In this document: positions 16,074-23,836 of the stretch, piece after piece
Layout of the letters: each line of letters begins with the position of its first letter
Position numbering within the stretch: the first letter of the stretch is position 1
Assembly: GCA_947449695.1 (NCBI GenBank)
Contig: CANFST010000028.1
Coordinates: 1-36,822 of the forward strand
Source: Chitinophagales bacterium
Lineage (GTDB): Bacteria > Bacteroidota > Bacteroidia > Chitinophagales > CAIODY01
Direction of reading: 5' to 3'
DNA length: 36,822 bases
The notes under the pieces: generated by a model
The model's input: the letters and a program-made list of their open reading frames with translations, nothing else
Told to the model about the DNA's origin: nothing
Databases searched by the model: none
Program-made: the position numbers and the translations under genes

Positions 16074-17903
16074 ATGAAATTTAAAGAATTTAAAATAAAG
16101 AATTTCAGAGGGATTGAGAATATAATCGTCAATCTTGATAAATCACCTAACGCCAATATTTATACGTTAGTGGGATTAAATGAAAGTGGAAAAACGACTA
16201 TTTTAGAAGCGATAAATTTTTTCAATCCGAGTGAAAATGGAATAAATGCGTTAGCATTGCCAGGAGGACTAATTGACGATTTAAACAGTTTAATTCCAAT
16301 TAGTAGTAGGGATAATTTTAATGGCGCTGTACAGATTGAAGTCACAATTAAACTTGACGATAATGATTTGCTTAAAATTAATGAATTTGTAAATTCGAAC
16401 ACCGAATTCAGAAATATAAAACCATTACAAGAAATAGTCTATTATAGGAATTATAATTTTAAAAATTCAAAATTTGTAAATAAAGAATTCAAATGGACTG
16501 GATTTACGGGCTACTTGAAAACCTCCGAGAATGATGATGAGATTAGAATTGCAAAACATGACATAAAATCTAATTACAAGGTATATGATTTTTGCAGCAA
16601 ATTAATTCCTAGTATTCTTTATTTCCCAAATTTCCTGTTCGACTTTCCCACAAGAATTTATTTGGAAAGTAAAACGGTTTTAACACCGAAAGAAAAATTT
16701 TATCTTGAATTGATTCAGGATATACTTTATTCGTTAGATAATGATACTGATTATAACACTCACTTGATTCAAAGAGCCAAAAGCCATGACAAAAATGATA
16801 AAAGAAATTTAGACAGCCTATTGAAAAAAATGAATAAACAGGTGTCTGATGTTGTATTTGATGCATGGAATAAAATTTTCAAAAGAGATATTAAGGACAC
16901 CCAGGTTATTATTAAATGCGATATTGATGAGGAGGGAAAAACATTTTTAGAATTTGAAATTGAAGCACAAGACGGCATTTATCAAATAAATGAACGCTCT
17001 TTAGGATTTCGTTGGTTCTTTACATTTCTATTATTTACTCAATTTAGACCTTTCAGGAAAGATGCACCCCAAAATGCAATTTATCTTTTTGATGAACCTG
17101 CATCCAATCTCCATTCCTCTGCTCAAAAACAACTATTAAGAAGTTTTGAAAACCTAACAACAAATAGTAAAATAATTTATACTACACATAGCCACCATCT
17201 AATTAATCCAAATTGGTTAGAAAGTACTTATGTTGTGAAAAATGAAGGCTTAAAAATTGAAGACACTGACACATACAACATCAAGAAAACAAATATCAAA
17301 ATTGAATCTTATAGAGATTTCGTTATAAAACATCCTCACAATACGGCATACTTTCAACCAATACTAGATGTGCTTGACTATAAACCAAGTAATCTTGAAC
17401 TCTTACCCAATTGTATATTTTTAGAAGGGAAAAATGATTATTACACAATTGCTTATTTTCAAGATGTTATCCTAAACAAAAAGGATAAGTTAAATCTATC
17501 ACCAAGTACTGGTTCTGGTAATCTTGAAACATTAATTAGTTTATACATCGGATGGGGAAAGGAATTTTTAATATTACTTGATTCGGATAAAGAAGGAAAT
17601 AAACAAAAACAACGTTACTTAGATATTTTTGGACCAATTTTGGAATCAAGAATTTTTACGATTGAAAATGTTAATCCTATTTGGAAAAAACATGCTTTAG
17701 AAAAACTATTTACTAATAACGAAGCTTTAAATTTCCAAAAGACTTCATACCCAACTTCTGATAAATTCAATAAAATTCACTTTAATAGGACAATTCAAGA
17801 GTGTCTTATTAATAAGAGAAGTCATGATTTTGACGAACAAACTAAAGATAATTTTGATAAAATATTAACCTTTCTAAAAAATAAACTTCACAGCAGAAGT
17901 TAA
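16074..17903 (+). CDS. OLD-family ATPase with TOPRIM nuclease domain (standalone)
   Basis: This 609-residue protein begins with the SMC/RecF-like FKIKNFRGIENI segment and has Walker A (GLNESGKTT, residues 34-42), an ABC-signature-like ERSLGFRW (307-314), Walker B (YLFDEPASNLH, Asp340-Glu341) and an H-switch (THSHHL, 371-376). The C-terminal third holds TOPRIM acidic residues: Glu451 in FLEGKND and Asp503/Asp505 in LLDSDKEG. This is the OLD architecture, known from phage P2 Old, GajA and retron or PARIS effectors. No UvrD-like (GajB), reverse transcriptase or AriB-like partner is adjacent, so it resembles a class 1 solo OLD. A possible ribosome site (GAGAGTAGG) lies 10 bases before the ATG. 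An anti-phage role is inferred. Confidence 0.9.
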   Translation: MKFKEFKIKNFRGIENIIVNLDKSPNANIYTLVGLNESGKTTILEAINFFNPSENGINALALPGGLIDDLNSLIPISSRDNFNGAVQIEVTIKLDDNDLLKINEFVNSNTEFRNIKPLQEIVYYRNYNFKNSKFVNKEFKWTGFTGYLKTSENDDEIRIAKHDIKSNYKVYDFCSKLIPSILYFPNFLFDFPTRIYLESKTVLTPKEKFYLELIQDILYSLDNDTDYNTHLIQRAKSHDKNDKRNLDSLLKKMNKQVSDVVFDAWNKIFKRDIKDTQVIIKCDIDEEGKTFLEFEIEAQDGIYQINERSLGFRWFFTFLLFTQFRPFRKDAPQNAIYLFDEPASNLHSSAQKQLLRSFENLTTNSKIIYTTHSHHLINPNWLESTYVVKNEGLKIEDTDTYNIKKTNIKIESYRDFVIKHPHNTAYFQPILDVLDYKPSNLELLPNCIFLEGKNDYYTIAYFQDVILNKKDKLNLSPSTGSGNLETLISLYIGWGKEFLILLDSDKEGNKQKQRYLDIFGPILESRIFTIENVNPIWKKHALEKLFTNNEALNFQKTSYPTSDKFNKIHFNRTIQECLINKRSHDFDEQTKDNFDKILTFLKNKLHSRS

Positions 17904-17930
17904 GCTGCATTAGTTGTTTCTTCGCCAATG

Positions 17931-17986
17931 TTCGTGTCCCCACGAAAATCAATTATTTATTTCGGTTAGTGAGAACACTAACCGAG
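17931..17986. repeat. Two related short hairpins in opposite orientation
   Basis: TTCGTG-TCCC-CACGAA (17931-17946) and TCGGTTAGTG-AGAA-CACTAACCGA (17962-17985) are perfect stem-loops with tetraloops. Read on opposite strands both fit TTmGTGTyCyCACkAA, so they look like inverted copies of one small element. They lie in the 228-base gene-free gap between the OLD and glycosylase genes. Confidence 0.6.
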
Positions 17987-18007
17987 GCAAAGAAAAATCT
18001 TTTTCAG

Positions 18008-18051
18008 AAAAAGGACGGAAGTGTTGAAATACACAACCGTCCTTTTTTTTT
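18008..18051 (+). terminator. Intrinsic terminator downstream of the OLD gene
   Basis: The stem AAAAAGGACGG / CCGTCCTTTTT (18008-18018 and 18037-18047) has an inner GTGT/ACAC stem and is followed by a T-run to 18051. It would stop plus-strand transcripts from the OLD gene before the glycosylase gene, which therefore needs its own promoter. Confidence 0.88.
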
Positions 18052-18131
18052 ATTTTTACTCCGCCTAACAGATGTTTTTGAGTACAAGAAACTCGGCAGC
18101 AATAACGGCGGCAATTTCAATTCAATAAAAA

Positions 18132-18707
18132 ATGGACAACCTGATTTTACAAATAAGAAACTGTAAAGAATGCCTGCCTCATCTTAATGATGGTGTAAAT
18201 CCAATTATTGCAGCCAGCTTAAAAAGTAAAATAATAATCATTGGCCAGGCACCCGGGCGAATAGTTCATAATACAAGTATTCCATGGAATGATAAAAGTG
18301 GTGATAACCTTCGGAATTGGTTAGGCATTGATAAAACAACTTTTTATGATGCTGAACAGATAGCTTTAATGCCGATGGGGTTTTGTTATCCGGGAACAGG
18401 TAAAACAGGTGATTTACCACCACGACCTGAATGTGCACCTTTGTGGCATAATAAATTATTAGCCATGATGACGAATGCCGAACTCACTTTATTAATCGGC
18501 AATTACGCACAGAACTATTACTTAAAAGACAAAGCAAAAAACACGTTGACTGAAACTGTTCATGATTTCAAATTATATTTACCAAAGTACTTTCCACTTC
18601 CACATCCTTCGCCACGAAACAATATCTGGCAAGCAAAAAACGAGTGGTTTGGAAAAGAAATATTACCCGAACTGAAGAAGAAAATTAAAACCATTTTAGC
18701 TGCCTGA
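18132..18707 (+). CDS. Uracil-DNA glycosylase family protein with Fe-S cysteines
   Basis: The 191-residue protein has motif A GQAPG (residues 38-42), a PWNDKSGDNLRNWLG segment and motif B HPSPRN (158-163). Four cysteines (Cys11-x2-Cys14, Cys85-x15-Cys101) match the spacing of the 4Fe-4S ligands of family 4/5 glycosylases. These enzymes excise uracil (or related damage) from DNA for base excision repair. The GQAPG form with Gln, rather than GEAPG, and a His at residue 46 set it apart from textbook family 4, so substrate preference is open. It is preceded by the terminator of the OLD gene and is probably expressed alone. Confidence 0.88.
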   Translation: MDNLILQIRNCKECLPHLNDGVNPIIAASLKSKIIIIGQAPGRIVHNTSIPWNDKSGDNLRNWLGIDKTTFYDAEQIALMPMGFCYPGTGKTGDLPPRPECAPLWHNKLLAMMTNAELTLLIGNYAQNYYLKDKAKNTLTETVHDFKLYLPKYFPLPHPSPRNNIWQAKNEWFGKEILPELKKKIKTILAA

Positions 18708-18712
18708 ATATT

Positions 18713-18943
18713 TCAAACTCTGCTGGCAATCGTTTGTAGCAGAGGATTTAGCCAAGAAAATTTTAACAATTCTTTTATTGTTAATGCAACCTCTTTTGAA
18801 ACTTTTTCGACTATAGTAATGTATAAAGGTTCATTATTAACAATGCTTGCAAAGCAAGTATTTATCTGTTCACCGAAGCGATAACTCGATGGCAAAGCAG
18901 AACAATAAAAGGAGTAGCTAACACAACATTTTGTTTCACTCAT
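18713..18943 (-). CDS. Possible small hypothetical protein
   Basis: An ATG-started 76-residue frame ends 5 bases from the stop of the convergent glycosylase gene. Codon choice (GAA, AAA, TTA, AAT) is like that of real genes here, and the protein has three Cys near the N-terminus and an amphipathic C-terminal half. No motif is recognised. It fills most of the otherwise empty 18708-19035 gap; the remaining 92 bases before the FnIII gene show nothing clear. It could be a chance frame. Confidence 0.4.
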   Translation of the reverse strand: MSETKCCVSYSFYCSALPSSYRFGEQINTCFASIVNNEPLYITIVEKVSKEVALTIKELLKFSWLNPLLQTIASRV

Positions 18944-19035
18944 TCATCAAAAAAAACAACTGCTTGCCCCTGCCACTTAAGCGCAACACCTAAATAAAAA
19001 TCTATTGCTGGGTAAGTGCAAAAATTTCATTCAAG

Positions 19036-19653
19036 ATGAAATCAGTTAAATTTGGTTTGGGCGGATTGCCTGTTCCGTTATTAATTCAGTTTTGCCGTGA
19101 AGTGGTTACTAAAATGACTGGTAATGCCAATTTCACAACTCCAAGCCCAACATTGGCAACTATTACTGCTAATATAAATGCTTTGGAAGCCGCTTACACC
19201 AATGCTTTGGATGGTGGTAAATCATTAAAAGCTTTGGTTCGTGTTAAAAAACAAACACTGTTGGATAGTATGCGTTTGCTGGGTAATTATGTACAAAATG
19301 CAGCAGGAGGCGATGAAACAAAAATTTTGAGCAGTGGCTTTGCTTTGAAAAAAGCTGCTGTAAAAAACAATGAATTGCCTGATGCGCCAGTTGGGTTATT
19401 AGTAAAATCAAGTGTTGCAGGTTCATTGGATATTAAATGGGCTCCGGTAGCTGGTGCTTTAGTGTATGAATTGCAAGCTACTACAGTTGCTGATGCAACT
19501 ACTGGTTGGGTACATATTGGTAACAGTTCAAGTACAAAATTTACTTACAGTGGTTTAGTTGCTGGCACTAAATACTGGATCAGAGTAGCTGCTATTAACA
19601 GAAACGGACAAAGTGCTTATAGCGATGTAGCACATGGTATGGTAATTGGCTAA
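19036..19653 (+). CDS. Fibronectin type III domain protein without export signal
   Basis: The 205-residue protein has a helical N-terminal part (about residues 1-115, beginning MKSVKFGLGGLPVPLL) and one C-terminal FnIII domain (about 118-205) with the typical core Trp (IKWAP), Tyr (VYELQ) and GTKYWIRVAAIN strand. I see no signal peptide, lipobox or T9SS tail, which is unusual for FnIII in bacteria. Similar two-part proteins occur in Bacteroidota from memory, with unknown function. A strong terminator follows directly, so it is a single-gene unit. Codon use (GCT, GGT, AAA, GTT) is uniform, which may point to high expression. Confidence 0.8.
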   Translation: MKSVKFGLGGLPVPLLIQFCREVVTKMTGNANFTTPSPTLATITANINALEAAYTNALDGGKSLKALVRVKKQTLLDSMRLLGNYVQNAAGGDETKILSSGFALKKAAVKNNELPDAPVGLLVKSSVAGSLDIKWAPVAGALVYELQATTVADATTGWVHIGNSSSTKFTYSGLVAGTKYWIRVAAINRNGQSAYSDVAHGMVIG

Positions 19654-19687
19654 TAAAAAGAGTGGGTTTTGATTTTTCGCATAAAAG

Positions 19688-19728
19688 AAAACGGTTGCAC
19701 TTTACTGAAAAGTAGCGGCCGTTTTTTT
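19688..19728 (+). terminator. Intrinsic terminator after the FnIII gene
   Basis: AAAACGGTTGC / GCGGCCGTTTT (19688-19698 and 19715-19725, two G-U pairs) is followed by a T-run to 19728, 34 bases after the stop codon. It separates the FnIII gene from truB. Confidence 0.85.
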
Positions 19729-19906
19729 ATTTTAAAAATATTGATAGCTGGTATGCCAGACAAAGTCAGCAGCCGGATTGAATTTTCAGTTGAAGTCAAT
19801 TGTTTGTGCGCCGTTCAATTTTACATAAGTGAATTTAATTTCAAATCTTCACATCCATCAGCAGGCTGAATCATTTATTTTTATCTTCGTGCACCAAAAA
19901 TAAATC

Positions 19907-20602
19907 ATGTACGACTTTGAAGCCGGAGAAATCATCTTAATCAATAAACCTTTACGCTGGTCATCATTTGATGTGGTGAGAAAAATTCGTTCTACTATTA
20001 AATTCAGAAAAATTGGTCATGCCGGCACATTAGATCCTCTGGCTACTGGCATATTAATTTTAGCTACCGGAAAAAAAACAAAATCAATTTCAGCATTGCA
20101 GGCAACCACAAAAGAATATACCGGAACAATTACTTTAGGCGGCACCACACCCTGCTTCGATATGGAAATGCCGATTGATAAAGTATTCCCTACCGAACAT
20201 ATTACGGATGAAATGATTTACGCAACTGCTAAAAAATTTGAAGGCGAACAAACACAATATCCACCTATTTATTCAGCAGTAAAACAAAATGGAAAACCAT
20301 TGTATCTGGCTGCCAGAAAAAATGAAGAAGTAGAGCTAAAAAAGAGAAACATTACTATCTCAGAATTTGAAATCACTAAAATAGAAATGCCCGTTGTTCA
20401 TTTCAGAGTAGTTTGCACAAGTGGTACTTATATCAGAAGCCTGGCTAATGATTTTGGAAAAGCATTAGAAAGTGGTTCGCATTTATCTTCATTATGCCGC
20501 ACAAAATCAGGCGACATAAGCATTGCGCAAACTACGGATCTGGAAAAATGGATAACGGATTATAAAAATATGATGGAAAGTTCTATTCAAAAATCTGAAT
20601 AA
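19907..20602 (+). CDS. truB: tRNA pseudouridine(55) synthase TruB
   Basis: The 231-residue protein carries the TruB signature: NKPLRWSSFDVV and GHAGTLDPLATGIL with the catalytic Asp43, then KEYTGTI, YPPIYSAVKQNGKPLY, and TSGTYIRSLANDFG. The enzyme makes pseudouridine 55 in the T-loop of tRNAs. The length fits the short bacterial form without a PUA extension. A TAtcTTCG element (19882-19889) lies 17 bases before the ATG. Its stop codon is only 2 bases from that of the convergent hpf. Confidence 0.96.
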   Translation: MYDFEAGEIILINKPLRWSSFDVVRKIRSTIKFRKIGHAGTLDPLATGILILATGKKTKSISALQATTKEYTGTITLGGTTPCFDMEMPIDKVFPTEHITDEMIYATAKKFEGEQTQYPPIYSAVKQNGKPLYLAARKNEEVELKKRNITISEFEITKIEMPVVHFRVVCTSGTYIRSLANDFGKALESGSHLSSLCRTKSGDISIAQTTDLEKWITDYKNMMESSIQKSE

Positions 20603-20604
20603 AA

Positions 20605-20904
20605 TCAGTTCATCATTTTTTCTTTTTTCTTGATAAGCTGTTTTTTGATCTGATCAATAGCTAAATCCAAAGCAGCTTCAAACATATTGCTCGATTGGCT
20701 GGTAAATAAATCAGCACCAGGAATATGCAATCTTATTTCAATTACTTTTTCTTTCACTATTGCATCATTATTATCTAATTTCAAATAAACATCGGCTCTT
20801 TCAATTTTTTGATGAAAATGCTCGAGTTTGCTGACTTTTTCTTCAATTACTTCTTTCAATTTTGTGTCTGGAGAGAAATGGATGGAATGAATTTGAATGT
20901 TCAT
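20605..20904 (-). CDS. hpf: Ribosome hibernation-promoting factor, HPF/YfiA family (short form)
   Basis: The 99-residue protein is the short HPF form. It starts MNIQIHSIHFSPDTKLKEVI, has the basic/acidic strand pattern of the family (ADVYLKLDN, VIEIRLHIPG) and a helical end with ALDLAIDQIKKQL. It binds the 30S decoding region in stationary phase and promotes inactive ribosomes. It lies 101 bases after xerC in the rpsU-xerC-hpf block, an order often found in Bacteroidota. Its 3' end abuts truB with a 2-base gap. Confidence 0.93.
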   Translation of the reverse strand: MNIQIHSIHFSPDTKLKEVIEEKVSKLEHFHQKIERADVYLKLDNNDAIVKEKVIEIRLHIPGADLFTSQSSNMFEAALDLAIDQIKKQLIKKKEKMMN

Positions 20905-21005
20905 ACTTCACGTTTTTTTTGTGGTTATTAAATATTGTTTCAAAAAATCTATTCAACGAAATTACATTTTGAACCTCTAAAGTCAATACGTAAAATCATT
21001 TATTT

Positions 21006-21887
21006 TTATGCTCTTGGATGAGCTTGTTTAAATGCCTTTTTTAGTTTTTCAATGGTGTTATGTGTGTAAACCTGCGTTGCTGCCAAACTGGAATGACCTA
21101 ATAATTCTTTTATAGCATTCAAATCTGCGCCTTCATTGCTAAGATGCGTAGCAAAGGAATGGCGAAGCACATGAGGGCTTTTTTTATCAATAGTTGTAAC
21201 TAAATTCAAATATTTTTTGACCAGTTGGTAAACAAATTTGTCATACATTTTTTTGCCATTATCCATCACCAACAAAAAATTATGAGCAGTTGCCATTTCG
21301 ATAATATTTCGTTGTTCTAAATATCTGGATACCATCTCTTTTAGTTTAGGATTTAACGGAACAATTCTTTCCTTATTGCCTTTTCCCAAAACTTTTAATT
21401 GCAGTTGTTCTAAATCAAGATTTGGTATTGTTAGATTAATGATTTCACTTCGTCTGAATCCGCCACTATATAATAGTTCAATAGTTAGTTTATCACGTAA
21501 GCCTGTAAAATTGTCTGGGAATCCAATCTCATTTAATAGCGTTTCCATGTTTTTCTCTTCAACAAAAACAGGTAATCGTTTGGATGGTTTGGGAGACACT
21601 ACTTTTTGTAGCGGATTTTTAGTCAGGATATTTTGTCGGATCAAAAATTTATAGAATGATTTCAAAGATGAAAGTTTGCGCCTCACAGTTCGGGCTGAAG
21701 ATTTGTCTTTCATTAATTCAACTAACCAAGAACGAATATGTTGATGGGTTATTTCTTTTTCAGTGGTTGCACCAAAAGCAGATTCTATAAAAAAGAAAAA
21801 CTGCTTAAGGTCTTCACCATAAGCAGTTAATGTATGTTTTGAATACTTTTTTTCGAATTCTAAATATTGCAAAAATTGTTCAATCAT
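21006..21887 (-). CDS. xerC: Tyrosine recombinase XerC/XerD-like
   Basis: The 293-residue protein has the SAM-like N-terminal core-binding domain (about 1-90) and a complete catalytic set: Arg145 (SGGFRRSE), Lys169 (GKGNKER), His239-x2-Arg242 (PHVLRHSF), His265 (LLGHSS) and Tyr274 (TQVYTH). Length and lack of mobile-element features suggest the chromosomal Xer recombinase that resolves chromosome dimers at dif. It sits between rpsU and hpf, the usual Bacteroidota place for this gene. XerC and XerD cannot be told apart by eye with certainty. No dif-like site was found nearby. Confidence 0.92.
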   Translation of the reverse strand: MIEQFLQYLEFEKKYSKHTLTAYGEDLKQFFFFIESAFGATTEKEITHQHIRSWLVELMKDKSSARTVRRKLSSLKSFYKFLIRQNILTKNPLQKVVSPKPSKRLPVFVEEKNMETLLNEIGFPDNFTGLRDKLTIELLYSGGFRRSEIINLTIPNLDLEQLQLKVLGKGNKERIVPLNPKLKEMVSRYLEQRNIIEMATAHNFLLVMDNGKKMYDKFVYQLVKKYLNLVTTIDKKSPHVLRHSFATHLSNEGADLNAIKELLGHSSLAATQVYTHNTIEKLKKAFKQAHPRA

Positions 21888-21928
21888 CTCTACCTACAAA
21901 AGTAAGGATAGATTTTGATTGAAAAAAA

Positions 21929-22123
21929 TTATGCATTCTGAGTGCCGTAAGTTTCTCTAACGTAAATTGCTTTTAACACTTCTTTTCTACGACGAACTGA
22001 AGGTTTAACAAATGCCTGACGACCTCTTAATTCTTTTACGGTTTGAGCTTTGTCAAATTTCTTTTTGTACTTACGCAATAATTTATCTACTGTGTCGCAA
22101 TCTTTGTTGGTAATAACTAACAT
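21929..22123 (-). CDS. rpsU: 30S ribosomal protein S21
   Basis: The 64-residue basic protein matches bS21, including DKLLRKYKKKFDK, a FVKPSVRRRKEVLKAIYV core and a short tail. S21 sits on the 30S platform near the anti-Shine-Dalgarno helix. It is the first gene of the rpsU-xerC-hpf unit (41 bases before xerC) and has a well-formed promoter upstream. Confidence 0.97.
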   Translation of the reverse strand: MLVITNKDCDTVDKLLRKYKKKFDKAQTVKELRGRQAFVKPSVRRRKEVLKAIYVRETYGTQNA

Positions 22124-22147
22124 ATCTGTTTATAAAATTTTGGAGGG

Positions 22148-22178
22148 CAAAAGTAAGTATTTTTTTGAAAGTTGCAAA
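22148..22178 (-). promoter_or_regulatory. Bacteroidota sigma-factor promoter of rpsU
   Basis: On the minus strand, TTTG (22175-22178) is followed after a 19-base spacer by TActTTTG (22148-22155), an exact fit to the TTG-N17-23-TAnnTTTG consensus. It lies 25-55 bases before the rpsU start and 18 bases after the upstream oxidoreductase gene. Confidence 0.85.
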
Positions 22179-22196
22179 TAAAATCTTGCAAATTCT

Positions 22197-23783
22197 TTAT
22201 TGATTAAACCCTGCGAACGCAATCATTTTTTGAACCGCATTAGCACAATTCTCTCCATCTATAGCTGCACTTACAATTCCGCCTGCATAACCAGCACCTT
22301 CACCACAAGGAAATAAACCAGTAATTTGCGGATGTTGTAAGGTTTCTTTATCTCGTGGAATACGCACAGGTGAAGATGTTCGGCTCTCGGTAGCAACTAA
22401 TACAGCTTCATTGGTATAATAATTTTTCATGCGTTTGCCCCATTGTTTAAATGCACCTTGCAAACTGTCAGCAACAAATTTTGGCAATGCCTTTTTCAAA
22501 TCAATGCTTGCAATACCAGGCTGATAGCTGCATAAAGGCAATGAAGAAGAATTTTTGTTTTGTACAAAATCAATCATGCGTTGTGCAGGTGCAACTAATT
22601 TTCCACCGCCCAGTTCAAAACATTTTTGCTCTACAGATTTTTGAAAATGTAAAAACGTTAAAGGAGAATTTACATCAATTGACAATCCGCTACTGATTAT
22701 TGACTGTTTTTCAACTTGCACTACCATGCCCGAATTGGCAAATGGATTATTTCGTTTAGATGGACTCCATCCATTAACTACCAGTTCGTTTGGAGCTGTT
22801 GCAGCCGCAGCAATAATTCCACCCGGACACATACAAAAAGAAAATACACCAGTACCATTTATTTGCGCTACCAACGAATAAGAAGCTGGCGGCAAATTCT
22901 CATCTCTTATTTTGCAATGATATTGTTGTGCATCAATAATGTGCTGCGGATGCTCAATACGAACGCCTAATGCAAAAGGTTTTGCTTCAATCAAAATATT
23001 TTGCTGGTGTAATAATTCAAAAATATCTCTTGCGCTATGACCAGTTGCTAAAATTAAAGCATCAGCTTCAAACTTAATATTATCAGCACATTCAACACCT
23101 TTTAATTTATTATCGGCAATTAAAAATCTGGTGACTTTTTTATTAAAATGTACTTCACCTCCACAAGCAATTATTTCCTCACGAATGTTTTGAATAATGT
23201 TGGGCAAATGATTAGTACCAATATGAGGATGAGTATCAATCAGTATTTCGGGCGTTGCACCATGTTTTACCAAGCGATGTAAAATTCGGTTAATGTCGCC
23301 CCTTTTGCTGCTTCGGGTGTAGAGTTTTCCATCACTATAAGTTCCTGCACCACCTTCGCCAAAACAATAATTCGATTCAGGATTTACTTCGCCATCCCGA
23401 TTTATTTTTGCTAAATCTCTTCTTCTTTCTCTAACATTTTTTCCTCTCTCTAGCAAGATTGGTTTCAGCCCTAACTCAATCAAACGCAATGCAGCAAACA
23501 ATCCTGCTGGTCCGGCACCTACTACAATCACTGATTTTTTTTGCAAAACATTTTGCTCTACAAAATCAATTAATGGTGGTAAAGTTTTTGGCTCATCAAT
23601 AAAAATCTGGATTTGCAACACATAAAAAATTTGTCGGCTTCTGGCATCAATACTCCTTCGTAAAATGCTGTAATCAGAAATTTTCTGCGGAGGCAAATTG
23701 ATTTCTTCAGCGATTAACTGTTTTAAATGCATAGAATTGAAAGCCTCATTAGGTGTGGCTTTTACCGAAATTATTTTTTGCAT
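22197..23783 (-). CDS. FAD-dependent dehydrogenase (COG2509-like)
   Basis: The 528-residue protein has an N-terminal ~80-residue extension with a SIDARSR segment, then a Rossmann FAD site VVGAGPAG (residues 87-94). These are followed by NYCFGEGGAGTYSDGKLYTR, ALILATGHSARDIF, FCMCPGGII and a final GAGYAGGIVSAAIDG that closes the flavin site. This is the pattern of the widespread uncharacterised NAD(P)/FAD-dependent oxidoreductases of COG2509. The natural substrate is unknown. It lies 53 bases after the MscS gene and just before the rpsU promoter. Confidence 0.9.
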   Translation of the reverse strand: MQKIISVKATPNEAFNSMHLKQLIAEEINLPPQKISDYSILRRSIDARSRQIFYVLQIQIFIDEPKTLPPLIDFVEQNVLQKKSVIVVGAGPAGLFAALRLIELGLKPILLERGKNVRERRRDLAKINRDGEVNPESNYCFGEGGAGTYSDGKLYTRSSKRGDINRILHRLVKHGATPEILIDTHPHIGTNHLPNIIQNIREEIIACGGEVHFNKKVTRFLIADNKLKGVECADNIKFEADALILATGHSARDIFELLHQQNILIEAKPFALGVRIEHPQHIIDAQQYHCKIRDENLPPASYSLVAQINGTGVFSFCMCPGGIIAAAATAPNELVVNGWSPSKRNNPFANSGMVVQVEKQSIISSGLSIDVNSPLTFLHFQKSVEQKCFELGGGKLVAPAQRMIDFVQNKNSSSLPLCSYQPGIASIDLKKALPKFVADSLQGAFKQWGKRMKNYYTNEAVLVATESRTSSPVRIPRDKETLQHPQITGLFPCGEGAGYAGGIVSAAIDGENCANAVQKMIAFAGFNQ

Positions 23784-23836
23784 AGTGTCAGGTTTTTATC
23801 CTAAAATTTATTACATATTTAAACCACAAATGTTAT

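Noticed and set aside
17969-18166. 65-codon plus-strand frame between the OLD and glycosylase genes
   Set aside because: It runs through the hairpins and the terminator and overlaps the glycosylase start; it starts inside a stem-loop.
16074-18707. OLD plus following gene as a Gabija system
   Set aside because: The next gene is a small uracil-DNA glycosylase behind a strong terminator, not a UvrD-like GajB helicase.
19669-19869. 66-codon plus-strand frame before truB
   Set aside because: It spans the FnIII terminator and has no gene-like composition or start context.
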